A stretch of DNA of 50,190 nt from Lachnospiraceae bacterium (GTDB taxonomy: Bacteria > Bacillota > Clostridia > Lachnospirales > Lachnospiraceae), in NCBI GenBank assembly GCA_900771995.1, contig CAAGQC010000039.1, positions 1-50,190 on the forward strand, given 5' to 3'. The position numbers were made by a program, and so were the translations under genes. Every line of letters begins with the position of its first letter. The stretch's first letter is position 1. Below are positions 43,777-50,190 of the stretch, piece by piece. A model generated the notes under the pieces. The model was not told where the DNA came from, made no database searches, and was given only the letters and a program-made list of their open reading frames with translations.

Positions 43777-45270
43777 TTATCTGCCGTACAGCTTCGTCAT
43801 ACTGCGGATCCGTCCTGCAAGCTCCTTTGTAAAATCTCCGTTCCCCATTCTCCACTTCCAGTTGATACCCAGTGTGGAAGGAATGTTGATGCGGGCCTCC
43901 GATCCCAGTCCGAGATAGTCCTGCATGGGAATGATCGCCAGATCCGCTACGCTGGACATGGCTGCGCGTACGAACTCCCAGGGAATCTGCTCTCTGGGAA
44001 TAGACTCGCCGTCCGCATTTTTCAGACGCAGATAATCGTCACAGAGCTTCTTATCCGCTCCTTTCAGCGTATCATACCATCCCATCACCGTATCATTATC
44101 ATGGGTTCCCGTATATACCACGCAATTATGTGTATAATTATGCGGCAGATAATCACTTTCTTCACGGGAATCAAATGCAAACTGCAAAATCTTCATGCCT
44201 GGATAACCGGATTTCTTCACTAATTCTATCACAGATGGCGTTAAAAATCCAAGGTCTTCTGCAATAACCTCTTTTTCGCCCAGTTTCTCTTTCATGGTAC
44301 GGAAAATGTCGTATCCGGGACCCTGCTCCCAGTGGCCGTGCTCCGCGGTGGGCTGGCCGTAGGGAATCGCATAGTAAGCATCAAATCCACGGAAATGATC
44401 GATGCGCACCACATCGTAACGTTCAAAGCAGGCTGCCAGACGCTTCATCCACCAGGCATAACCGGTCTCTCTGTGATGTTCCCAGTTATACAAAGGGTTG
44501 CCCCACAGCTGTCCGGTGGCGGAAAAGGCATCGGGAGGGCATCCCGCTACCGCCACAGGCTCGCAGTTGTCATCGAACTGGAACAGTTCCGGATTCGCCC
44601 AGGCATCCGAGCTGTCGAAAGCCACATAGATGGGAATATCCCCGATGATCTTGATACCGTTATCGTTGGCATAGGTCTTTAATTTATCCCACTGTACCTG
44701 GAACAGATACTGCTGGAACTGGTAAAATACGATTTCTTTCGCATATTTTCTGCGATATTTATCCATGGCTGCCGGAGTTCTCAGCTTAATGTCCTCTTCC
44801 CAGGCAGCCCAGCAGATCCCGCGGAAGCCGTCCTTGATGGCCATATACAGTGCATAATCATCCAGCCAGTATGCATTTTTCTCTACAAATGTCCGGAATC
44901 CGGCATCTTCCTCAATATGGCTGTTCTCAAAAGCTTCTTTCAGCAGGCGGAACCGGCTCTTGTAGATCTTGCCGTAATCCACGGAATGAATATCCGTGCC
45001 AAAGTCATAAGCATTGCACTGCTCTGCGGTCACATAACCTCTCGCCACCAGATCTTCGGGATCGATAAAATAAGGATTCCCGGCAAACGTGGAGAAGGAC
45101 TGGTAAGGAGAATCTCCGTAGCTGGTGGGACCTAAGGGCAGGATCTGCCAGTAAGCCTGACCGGCTTCTTTTAATCTGTCAATAAATTTATATGCTTCTT
45201 TCGAAAAGCAGCCGATTCCGTACCTTGACGGCAGGCTGCTCACCGGCAGCAATATTCCGCTTTTTCTCAT
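43777..45270 (-). CDS. malQ: 4-alpha-glucanotransferase (amylomaltase, GH77)
   Basis: A 497-residue GH77 enzyme that transfers alpha-1,4-glucan segments between maltodextrins and releases glucose. N-terminal SGILLPVSSLPSRYGIG, the nucleophile Asp in VVRIDHFRGFDAYYAIP, the acid Glu in VIAEDLGFLTPSV and the Asp in YTGTHDNDTVMGW are intact. It follows the permease genes by 26 bases and gives the importer cluster its probable substrate, maltose and maltodextrins. Confidence 0.96.
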   Translation of the reverse strand: MRKSGILLPVSSLPSRYGIGCFSKEAYKFIDRLKEAGQAYWQILPLGPTSYGDSPYQSFSTFAGNPYFIDPEDLVARGYVTAEQCNAYDFGTDIHSVDYGKIYKSRFRLLKEAFENSHIEEDAGFRTFVEKNAYWLDDYALYMAIKDGFRGICWAAWEEDIKLRTPAAMDKYRRKYAKEIVFYQFQQYLFQVQWDKLKTYANDNGIKIIGDIPIYVAFDSSDAWANPELFQFDDNCEPVAVAGCPPDAFSATGQLWGNPLYNWEHHRETGYAWWMKRLAACFERYDVVRIDHFRGFDAYYAIPYGQPTAEHGHWEQGPGYDIFRTMKEKLGEKEVIAEDLGFLTPSVIELVKKSGYPGMKILQFAFDSREESDYLPHNYTHNCVVYTGTHDNDTVMGWYDTLKGADKKLCDDYLRLKNADGESIPREQIPWEFVRAAMSSVADLAIIPMQDYLGLGSEARINIPSTLGINWKWRMGNGDFTKELAGRIRSMTKLYGR

Positions 45271-45296
45271 ATCTACAATCTCCCCGTTGTAACTAT

Positions 45297-46136
45297 TTAG
45301 CCCTTAACCGCACCAGCTACCACGCCCTCGATAATGTACTTCTGACAGGTCAGATAGAAGACGATGATAGGGATAACGGACAGTACTAACAGTGCCATCA
45401 TGGCACCCATATCTTTTGCACCGTAGGAACCTACCAGGTATTGTACCACAACCGGGATGGTCTTGTAAGAGGTACTCAGACCGATCACCAGATAAGGCAA
45501 CAGATAGTCGTTCCAGATCCACATGGCATTCAGAATAGCTACGGTAATGGCTGTCGGCTTCAGAATCGGCATAACCACGCCGAAGAAGGTCTGCAGCGGA
45601 TTACAGCCGTCGATCATAGCCGCTTCCTCGATGTCCAGCGGAATGGATTTGATGAATCCGCAGAACATGAACACGGACAGGCCGGAACCGAATCCCAGAT
45701 ACAGCAGTACCATTCCGGGAGGGTTGTTCAGGTGGGTCATATTCGCCAGCTTGGACATGGTGAACATGACCATCTGGAAGGGCACGATCATGGAAAATAC
45801 GAACATGTAATACAGCACGGTGGTGACACCGGATTTTACTCTGGTCAGGTAGTAAGCGGTCATGGAGGTAAACAGGATGATCGCAGCCACAGAAAATACG
45901 GTAATGAATGCAGACCATCCAAAAGCAGTGAAGAATCCGGTCTTCTGGATACCATTCACATAGTTGGTCAGTCCTGCAAAGGTCTGTGCATTGGGTAATG
46001 CGAAGGGATCGTTACTGATGTACAGTTTTCCCTTAAAGGAGTTCATCAGCACGAAAAAGATCGGTGTCAGGAACGCCACAACTAATACACACAGGATACA
46101 AAATATGATCACATTGGAAGTTTTTTTCTTAGTCAT
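45297..46136 (-). CDS. Maltodextrin-type ABC permease, MalG type
   Basis: A 279-residue permease with six helices and the EAA loop EEAAMIDGCNPLQTFFGVVMPILKP. The C-terminus YIIEGVVAGAVKG is typical of MalG/LacG proteins. Its start touches the end of the MalF-type gene at 46136. No ATPase gene is nearby, so a shared ATPase is expected. Confidence 0.92.
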   Translation of the reverse strand: MTKKKTSNVIIFCILCVLVVAFLTPIFFVLMNSFKGKLYISNDPFALPNAQTFAGLTNYVNGIQKTGFFTAFGWSAFITVFSVAAIILFTSMTAYYLTRVKSGVTTVLYYMFVFSMIVPFQMVMFTMSKLANMTHLNNPPGMVLLYLGFGSGLSVFMFCGFIKSIPLDIEEAAMIDGCNPLQTFFGVVMPILKPTAITVAILNAMWIWNDYLLPYLVIGLSTSYKTIPVVVQYLVGSYGAKDMGAMMALLVLSVIPIIVFYLTCQKYIIEGVVAGAVKG

Positions 46137-46978
46137 TATTGCTCTACCTCCTTACGTCTGGTAAGTACCAGCTGTCCCAGGGCAATGACTGCCACAACGA
46201 TAAAGAACAGTACTGCTTTCGCCTGACCGACACCTTCGAAACCACTTCTGCCATAGAAGGTATTGTAGATGTCCAGTGCCAGCATTGCGGTCTTTTTGCT
46301 GGGAGCACCGGCGGTCAGTGCCAGGTTCTGGTCGAACAGCTTGAAGCTGTTGGATACGGTAAGGAACAGACATATGGTAATAGATGGCATAACCATCGGA
46401 ATTTTCACTTTGAATAAGGTCTGCAGGGAAGTTGCACCGTCGATCTGTGCTGCCTCGATCAGATCGGTAGGTACATTCTGAAGTCCTGCCACATAGATGA
46501 TCATCATGTAACCGATCATCTGCCAGTTCATCAGGATAACCAGTCCCCAGAAACCGTAGGTAGGGTTGGCTACCAGCGTGGTCTCGTATTTTAACAATAC
46601 CGCATTGATCATCTGCTGCCAGATATAGCCCAGGATGATACCGCCGATCAGGTTCGGCATGAAGAATACGGTACGGAACAGGTTGGTTCCCCTGATCTTT
46701 CTGGTCAGTGCCAGTGCCAGAATAAATGCAAACACATTAATGGTAATAATGGATACAACCGAAAACTTTAAGGTAAAACCGAATGCGTTGACAAAATCTT
46801 TGTCCGCGAAAATCTGTATGTAGTTTCTTAAGCCTACAAACTCTGCGTTTGTGATCGTCTTGAATTTGCAAAAGGACAGATATACGCCCATAACAAACGG
46901 TATGATAAATGCAAAGGAAAATGCGATCAACGTAGGCAGTACAAAAATGGGAAAATATCGTTTTAATGTCTTTTGCAT
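46136..46978 (-). CDS. Maltodextrin-type ABC permease, MalF type
   Basis: A 280-residue permease with six predicted helices and the EAA loop EAAQIDGATSLQTLFKVKIPMVMP. It lacks the long periplasmic insert of enterobacterial MalF, as usual in Firmicutes. It overlaps the next permease gene by one base. A strong hairpin lies between it and the binding-protein gene. Confidence 0.92.
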   Translation of the reverse strand: MQKTLKRYFPIFVLPTLIAFSFAFIIPFVMGVYLSFCKFKTITNAEFVGLRNYIQIFADKDFVNAFGFTLKFSVVSIITINVFAFILALALTRKIRGTNLFRTVFFMPNLIGGIILGYIWQQMINAVLLKYETTLVANPTYGFWGLVILMNWQMIGYMMIIYVAGLQNVPTDLIEAAQIDGATSLQTLFKVKIPMVMPSITICLFLTVSNSFKLFDQNLALTAGAPSKKTAMLALDIYNTFYGRSGFEGVGQAKAVLFFIVVAVIALGQLVLTRRKEVEQ

Positions 46979-47025
46979 AAGCCTTCTCCTATTAATTCCT
47001 TTTTACGTGATATCGGGTTTTACAA

Positions 47026-47061
47026 ACACGGGGGCCGTGGTACCACCACCGCCCCCTGTGT
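47026..47061 (-). terminator. Intercistronic hairpin after the maltodextrin-binding protein gene
   Basis: On the minus strand ACAC-A-GGGGGC pairs with GCCCCC-GTGT and the interior GTGGT with ACCAC, a very stable stem 49 bases past the stop codon. The exit (TTTGTAAAA) is only weakly T-rich, so partial termination or 3'-end protection of the binding-protein mRNA is likely. Confidence 0.7.
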
Positions 47062-47110
47062 CTGAAGTAATATAAGATGGATTAAGTTATCGTCTTGCTT
47101 TGGATAAAAC

Positions 47111-48517
47111 CTAGTTAGCTGCGATGGCTGCCTTTTCTGCTGCCCATCTGTCAACTACGGTGGTCTTTACAGTATCCCAGTCGATGGATCCGGAAGCGTA
47201 CTCCAGAAGAGCTGCGCCGAAGTCATCCTTGAACTGCTGGCTGGGGAAGGAAGTGAAGTTCCAGGATACAGATGTCTTGGAGGAATCTGCCATGTAACGA
47301 AGAACTTCCTGTGCCAGAGGATCGGTGGGCTTTTCAGCATCGGTAAAGGTATCGAAAGGAGCGATGAATCCAAGGTCATTGGTTACAGCTGCCTTACCGG
47401 TCTCAGAGGAGAACAGCCATTCAACGAATGCAATGGATGCTGCCTGATCCTCAGCAGAAGCTTCTTTGTTGATGCAGAAGAAGTTCTCAGTACCGGTGCA
47501 CAGTCCCTGATTCTCTTCACCGTCAACACCGGTGTAGATAGGAAGGAACTTTACATCTTCCGGCTGAACGGTGTTGCCGTCTACGCCGGAGATCTGGCTC
47601 CATCCCCAGTTACCGTTCTGTACCATTGCTACCTGGCCCAGAGCGAACTCAGCCATGGAATCGTCTACAGACTTGCTTCCCAGCAGGCCGGGTGCTGTGC
47701 AGGAGTTGTTGATGTACAGATCGAAAATATTCTTGAAGTTATCAGAGTAAGTGAACTCCAGGTTGTCGGTATCGGTGATACCCTTGTCTTTGAACTCATA
47801 GTATACAGGGATGTTAGCCAGATGAGTCTGCCATCTCCAGTCTTCACCGGGGGTCAGGGAAGTGGAAGCGAATACGCCTTCGATACCCAGATCATCTTTC
47901 TTAGCCTGCATATCTTCTACAACCTCTTTTAACTTAGCGAAGTTGTTGATCTCATCCATGCTGGTTGCCTTAGCACCATCCAGTGCGAAGTACTTCTGCA
48001 TGATAGCGTCGTTGTAAATGATGCCGTAACCCTCTACTACGTAAGGGATTCCGTATACACCACCATCTTCGCCAGTGATTGCCAGACTCTTATCCATTAA
48101 CCAGCTGTACAGGTCTGTATCCTTTAAGTCTGCGCAGTAATCCTTCCAGTTCTGATAACCGATAGGTCCGTTGATCTGGAACAGGGTAGGTGCTTCCTTG
48201 TTAGCGATCTCAGACATCAGGGTCTGCTCATAGGTACCGCTTGCTGCGGTAACAACCTTTACAGGAACACCGGTCTCCTCGGTATATTCCTTAGCCAGCT
48301 TCTGCCATACTTCGTCAACTTCGGGTTTGAAGTTCAGATAGTATACAGAACCGGCTGCCTCTGCGGTCTTGTCTCCTGCTTCGGTGCTTGCTGCTGCATC
48401 CGTCTTGTTGTCGGTAGCAGGGGTGGTTGCTGTTGCATTGTCAGAACTTCCGCAACCGGTCAGCATGGAAGCTGCCATTACTGCACAAAGTAAAACACTT
48501 GCCAGTTTCTTCTTCAT
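47111..48517 (-). CDS. Maltodextrin-binding lipoprotein of the ABC importer
   Basis: A 468-residue binding protein. The signal peptide MKKKLASVLLCAVMAASMLTGC ends in a lipobox, then an Ala/Thr/Asp-rich linker to about 55 and a bilobal domain of the MalE-like family (YLNFKPEVDEVWQKLAKEYT, later VAMVQNGNWGWSQI). First gene of the operon with two permeases, malQ and lacI. Substrate is inferred from malQ. Confidence 0.92.
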   Translation of the reverse strand: MKKKLASVLLCAVMAASMLTGCGSSDNATATTPATDNKTDAAASTEAGDKTAEAAGSVYYLNFKPEVDEVWQKLAKEYTEETGVPVKVVTAASGTYEQTLMSEIANKEAPTLFQINGPIGYQNWKDYCADLKDTDLYSWLMDKSLAITGEDGGVYGIPYVVEGYGIIYNDAIMQKYFALDGAKATSMDEINNFAKLKEVVEDMQAKKDDLGIEGVFASTSLTPGEDWRWQTHLANIPVYYEFKDKGITDTDNLEFTYSDNFKNIFDLYINNSCTAPGLLGSKSVDDSMAEFALGQVAMVQNGNWGWSQISGVDGNTVQPEDVKFLPIYTGVDGEENQGLCTGTENFFCINKEASAEDQAASIAFVEWLFSSETGKAAVTNDLGFIAPFDTFTDAEKPTDPLAQEVLRYMADSSKTSVSWNFTSFPSQQFKDDFGAALLEYASGSIDWDTVKTTVVDRWAAEKAAIAAN

Positions 48518-48586
48518 AATCTTACCTCTCCTTTTTTGTTGGAACGGGATCTCTTCATGATTCTTGCTCTACTCCCGTCGGTTGTT

Positions 48587-48666
48587 TGGAAACGATGTCG
48601 GTATTGTTACCGGTAACGTTTCCGTTGCTGTGATTAGAAGATAGCACATTCACGAATGAGTTGCAA
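48587..48666 (-). promoter_or_regulatory. Promoter and operators of the maltodextrin operon
   Basis: On the minus strand TTGCAA (48661-48666), 17 bases, TATCTT (48638-48643). Just downstream is CGGTAACGTTTCCG (48611-48624, plus sense), a palindrome except for one pair, and then TGGAAACGATGTCG (48587-48600), which fits the catabolite-control (cre) pattern except for its last base. LacI-family control, possibly with CcpA, is expected. The rest of the 406-base gap holds the hairpin at 48825-48860 and no convincing gene. Confidence 0.65.
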
Positions 48667-48824
48667 TAGGTTTTCTGTAAATCCTTGGAAGTTTGTATAT
48701 TGTTGTAAAAATACTCCACCTGTTTTTGTGTATTTTTACCATATGTTGTCTGGCAATTTGACGATACATTTTCGTCACAGGCCATTTTTGCAGATACAAT
48801 CTGTGCCTGGCTCATCGTATACAC

Positions 48825-48860
48825 ACAAAAGCAGGAGATCTTTCGATCTTCTGCTTTTGT
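48825..48860 (-). terminator. Terminator of the SGNH hydrolase gene
   Basis: A stem of 16 bases, ACAAAAGCAGGAGATC (48825-48840) with GATCTTCTGCTTTTGT (48845-48860), one mismatch and a four-base loop. It lies 63 bases past the hydrolase stop codon, with TTTTGT on the exit side. Confidence 0.8.
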
Positions 48861-48923
48861 AAGTGTTCCTGTCTCCGGGATCCTCGATGTATGCTTCCGG
48901 AAATCGGTATCGGTATTTCAGGG

Positions 48924-49922
48924 TCAGCGGGTAAGCTGTTCCCTCATGACTCTGCTCCAGCGTTCCGCGATCTGCTGCTGTCCCTGCATGCTGGGATGTA
49001 CCAGATCCGCCGAGACGAAGCAGAGGTTATTGAGGATCTGCAATCCGTCCGTGTAAATCAGTCTCTCGGAGGCATATTTTCTCACGATCCGGCGCAGTTT
49101 TTCCGCCAGTTCCTGATCCGGTTCGTCATTGAATCCGAAAATGGAGGTAGCGAATACCGGTCTGGGATCCGCTGCCAGAATGGCCGTAAAACGGTCGATC
49201 CGCCTCTCGAATTCCTCCACCGTAACTCCCTTTCGTTTCTCCACCGCATTGATGCCCATTTCCACGGAGGCGAAGTTCCAGTCCTTACGGGCAACGATAT
49301 ATTCCGCCATTTCCGGCTCCATCAACGCCCTGCCGGCAAATCCCAGGTTGATATAATCCGTTCCCAGCAGCTGGGAGATCCGGAACACATAGGAAGCCGG
49401 CTGGATCAGTCCGAGACTTCCATGGGTAATGGAAGAGCCATAGGCAAGATAGGTCTCCTGCGGAAGCTGCTCCGGCTTCGGCGGCTCCACCGTGCCTTCG
49501 ACCCCGACATAATAACAGGGCACATAAGGCAGCACCACTCTCACGACCTCCGGGGCAAAAGGAAGCTGCTGTTCCACTGTAAGGCGGCGCAAAGTGTCCA
49601 TTTTTCTCTTCTCAGGATATTCTATGTGAATTCTGGTCTCTGTATTATAAATATTTTTCGAAGACTGGTCCCAGCCGCCCTGAAACGAGCCGAAGAAAAT
49701 ATGTACCGTAGCGCTCTCCGGCACCATATCTGCCCGCAGGATAATATCTGCCGCCCCTTCCGGCATCGTAAACCGCAGTTCCATGCCGGTGGCATAAATG
49801 TTTTCCTGCACGCCCGTACTGATCCGGTCTCTGGCCTCTCTGCGGATCCGTCTTGGCAGATACCCCTTTTCCGTCTTTTCCAGTTCTTCTACGTTATGAA
49901 ATATCATGTGATCGAATTCCAT
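48924..49922 (-). CDS. SGNH/GDSL-type hydrolase (SsfX3-like esterase)
   Basis: A 332-residue enzyme starting at the ATG at 49922. A GTG 14 codons earlier is in frame but lies in the end hairpin of the neighbouring insertion element. The N-terminal part (about 1-150) is a beta-sandwich and the C-terminal part an SGNH fold: AYGSSITHG with the nucleophile Ser164, LGFAGRA, MGINAVE and DLVHPS with Asp306 and His309. Esterases of this group remove acetyl groups from sugars or natural products; the substrate is unknown. No signal peptide is seen. The ribosome binding site is weak, perhaps because the insertion removed the original leader. Confidence 0.82.
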   Translation of the reverse strand: MEFDHMIFHNVEELEKTEKGYLPRRIRREARDRISTGVQENIYATGMELRFTMPEGAADIILRADMVPESATVHIFFGSFQGGWDQSSKNIYNTETRIHIEYPEKRKMDTLRRLTVEQQLPFAPEVVRVVLPYVPCYYVGVEGTVEPPKPEQLPQETYLAYGSSITHGSLGLIQPASYVFRISQLLGTDYINLGFAGRALMEPEMAEYIVARKDWNFASVEMGINAVEKRKGVTVEEFERRIDRFTAILAADPRPVFATSIFGFNDEPDQELAEKLRRIVRKYASERLIYTDGLQILNNLCFVSADLVHPSMQGQQQIAERWSRVMREQLTR

Positions 49923-49940
49923 GGTTTGCTGCCACTCAAA

Positions 49941-49966
49941 ATGTGTTGATATATACTCAAACACAT
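49941..49966 (-). mobile_element. Right-end hairpin of an IS200/IS605-family element
   Basis: On the minus strand ATGTGTTTGA and TCAACACAT form an imperfect stem with one extra T and a seven-base loop. Imperfect end hairpins with an unpaired T are typical for IS200/IS605 elements, where the Y1 transposase binds them. The hairpin follows the TnpB reading frame by about 165 bases and precedes the SGNH gene. The exact boundary, probably within ten bases on the hydrolase side, cannot be fixed from one copy. Confidence 0.6.
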
Positions 49967-50131
49967 CGAGAAATTGAAGTCCTTGCGGATACTTCTTACT
50001 GCTTCAATGTGTATGTTTTGGCGATTATAAACAATACGCTACTCACAAGTTCCAATGCCGGAACAGCTATGTACACTCCACAGTCGTAAATTCCTGCGAT
50101 AGCCCGCAGTACATACTTACGTTTGCTTTCA
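49967..50131 (-). ncRNA. Presumed omega RNA (reRNA) scaffold region of the IS element
   Basis: The 165 bases between the tnpB stop and the right-end hairpin have no ORF but contain stems, such as TTGAAG / CTTCAA (49974-50007) with an inner TCC-GCAA-GGA. In IS200/IS605 elements the 3' end of tnpB and the following right end give a guide RNA for the TnpB nuclease, whose guide part would be read from the flanking DNA. This is deduced from position and family knowledge, not from a recognised RNA motif. Confidence 0.45.
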
Positions 50132-50190
50132 TTATGCAACTTCGTAAGTTAAAGCATCTCTTAGATTAAGAGCAGCATTAAAATCCCTAT
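50132..50190 (-). CDS. tnpB: TnpB (RNA-guided nuclease/transposase accessory), C-terminal end, cut by the window edge
   Basis: The minus strand from the window edge encodes RDFNAALNLRDALTYEVA and a stop codon. The pattern D(R)D-NAA-N-R is the strongly conserved last RuvC motif of TnpB/OrfB of IS200/IS605 and IS1341 elements, including the catalytic Asp. Only 18 residues are inside the window; the rest lies to the right. Although short, the motif is characteristic. Confidence 0.75.
   Translation of the reverse strand, partial: RDFNAALNLRDALTYEVA

Noticed and set aside
48555..48824. 89-codon frame upstream of the maltodextrin-binding protein
   Set aside because: It covers the predicted promoter and operators, has no ribosome binding site and no recognisable protein pattern.

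Overview
This window looks like a chromosomal piece from an anaerobic, saccharolytic Clostridia, most likely a Lachnospiraceae gut bacterium. The evidence is a FabK/FabT-type fatty-acid cluster with a fused AccD-AccA, a cellobiose phosphorylase, sugar ABC importers without their own ATPase, oxygen-sensitive radical-SAM activation, strong AGGAGG ribosome binding sites, and proteins such as DUF5711 and YgbA. Assignment is from protein resemblance only; no database search was run.

Layout. (1) 1-410: four tandem leftward promoters, probably feeding an rRNA (or other stable-RNA) operon beyond the left edge. (2) 439-8562, minus strand: 6-phosphofructokinase, dnaX, ybaB, recR, galM, a LysM membrane protein, a DUF5711 protein and a CvpA-like protein. 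(3) 8744-17930, minus strand: the type II fatty-acid synthesis operon acpP-fabK-fabD-fabG-fabF-fabZ-accDA-fabK-like-fabH-fabT. Its promoter carries two FabT-type operators; accB and accC are absent. (4) 18135-18267: tRNA-Ser(CGA) and a terminator. (5) 18296-18801, minus: a 53-aa acidic protein and a Cys-rich small protein behind a promoter with CsoR-like operators. (6) 18876-26354: cellobiose-type uptake (lacI, binding protein, two permeases; minus) opposite a GH94 cellobiose phosphorylase (plus). (7) 26411-30353, minus: two CydDC-like ABC half-transporters and ygbA. (8) 30532-33597, minus: class III Fic protein, a cation/proton antiporter behind a riboswitch-like leader, and an RsiV-like lipoprotein. 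(9) D-lactate dehydrogenase (plus). (10) 34871-40444, minus: an 1857-aa secreted PL9 pectate lyase with a C-terminal LysM. (11) 40778-41948, plus: an AAA ATPase preceded by eight helically phased TTATATAA sites. (12) 41966-48517, minus: maltodextrin uptake (binding protein, two permeases, malQ, lacI) and an NrdG-type activase. (13) 48924-50190, minus: an SGNH hydrolase, with the right end and TnpB C-terminus of an IS200/IS605-family element directly upstream.

How it fits together: cellobiose and maltodextrins are imported, phosphorolysed or transglycosylated, sent through glycolysis (galM, PFK) and partly to D-lactate. Pectate lyase attacks plant cell wall outside the cell. Both sugar operons have CG-centred palindromes just after their promoters, fitting local LacI repression. 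The least ordinary items are the phased palindrome array in front of the ATPase, the structured leader of the antiporter, the CsoR-like operator pair with its unknown 53-aa gene, and the promoter that starts inside the fic terminator hairpin.
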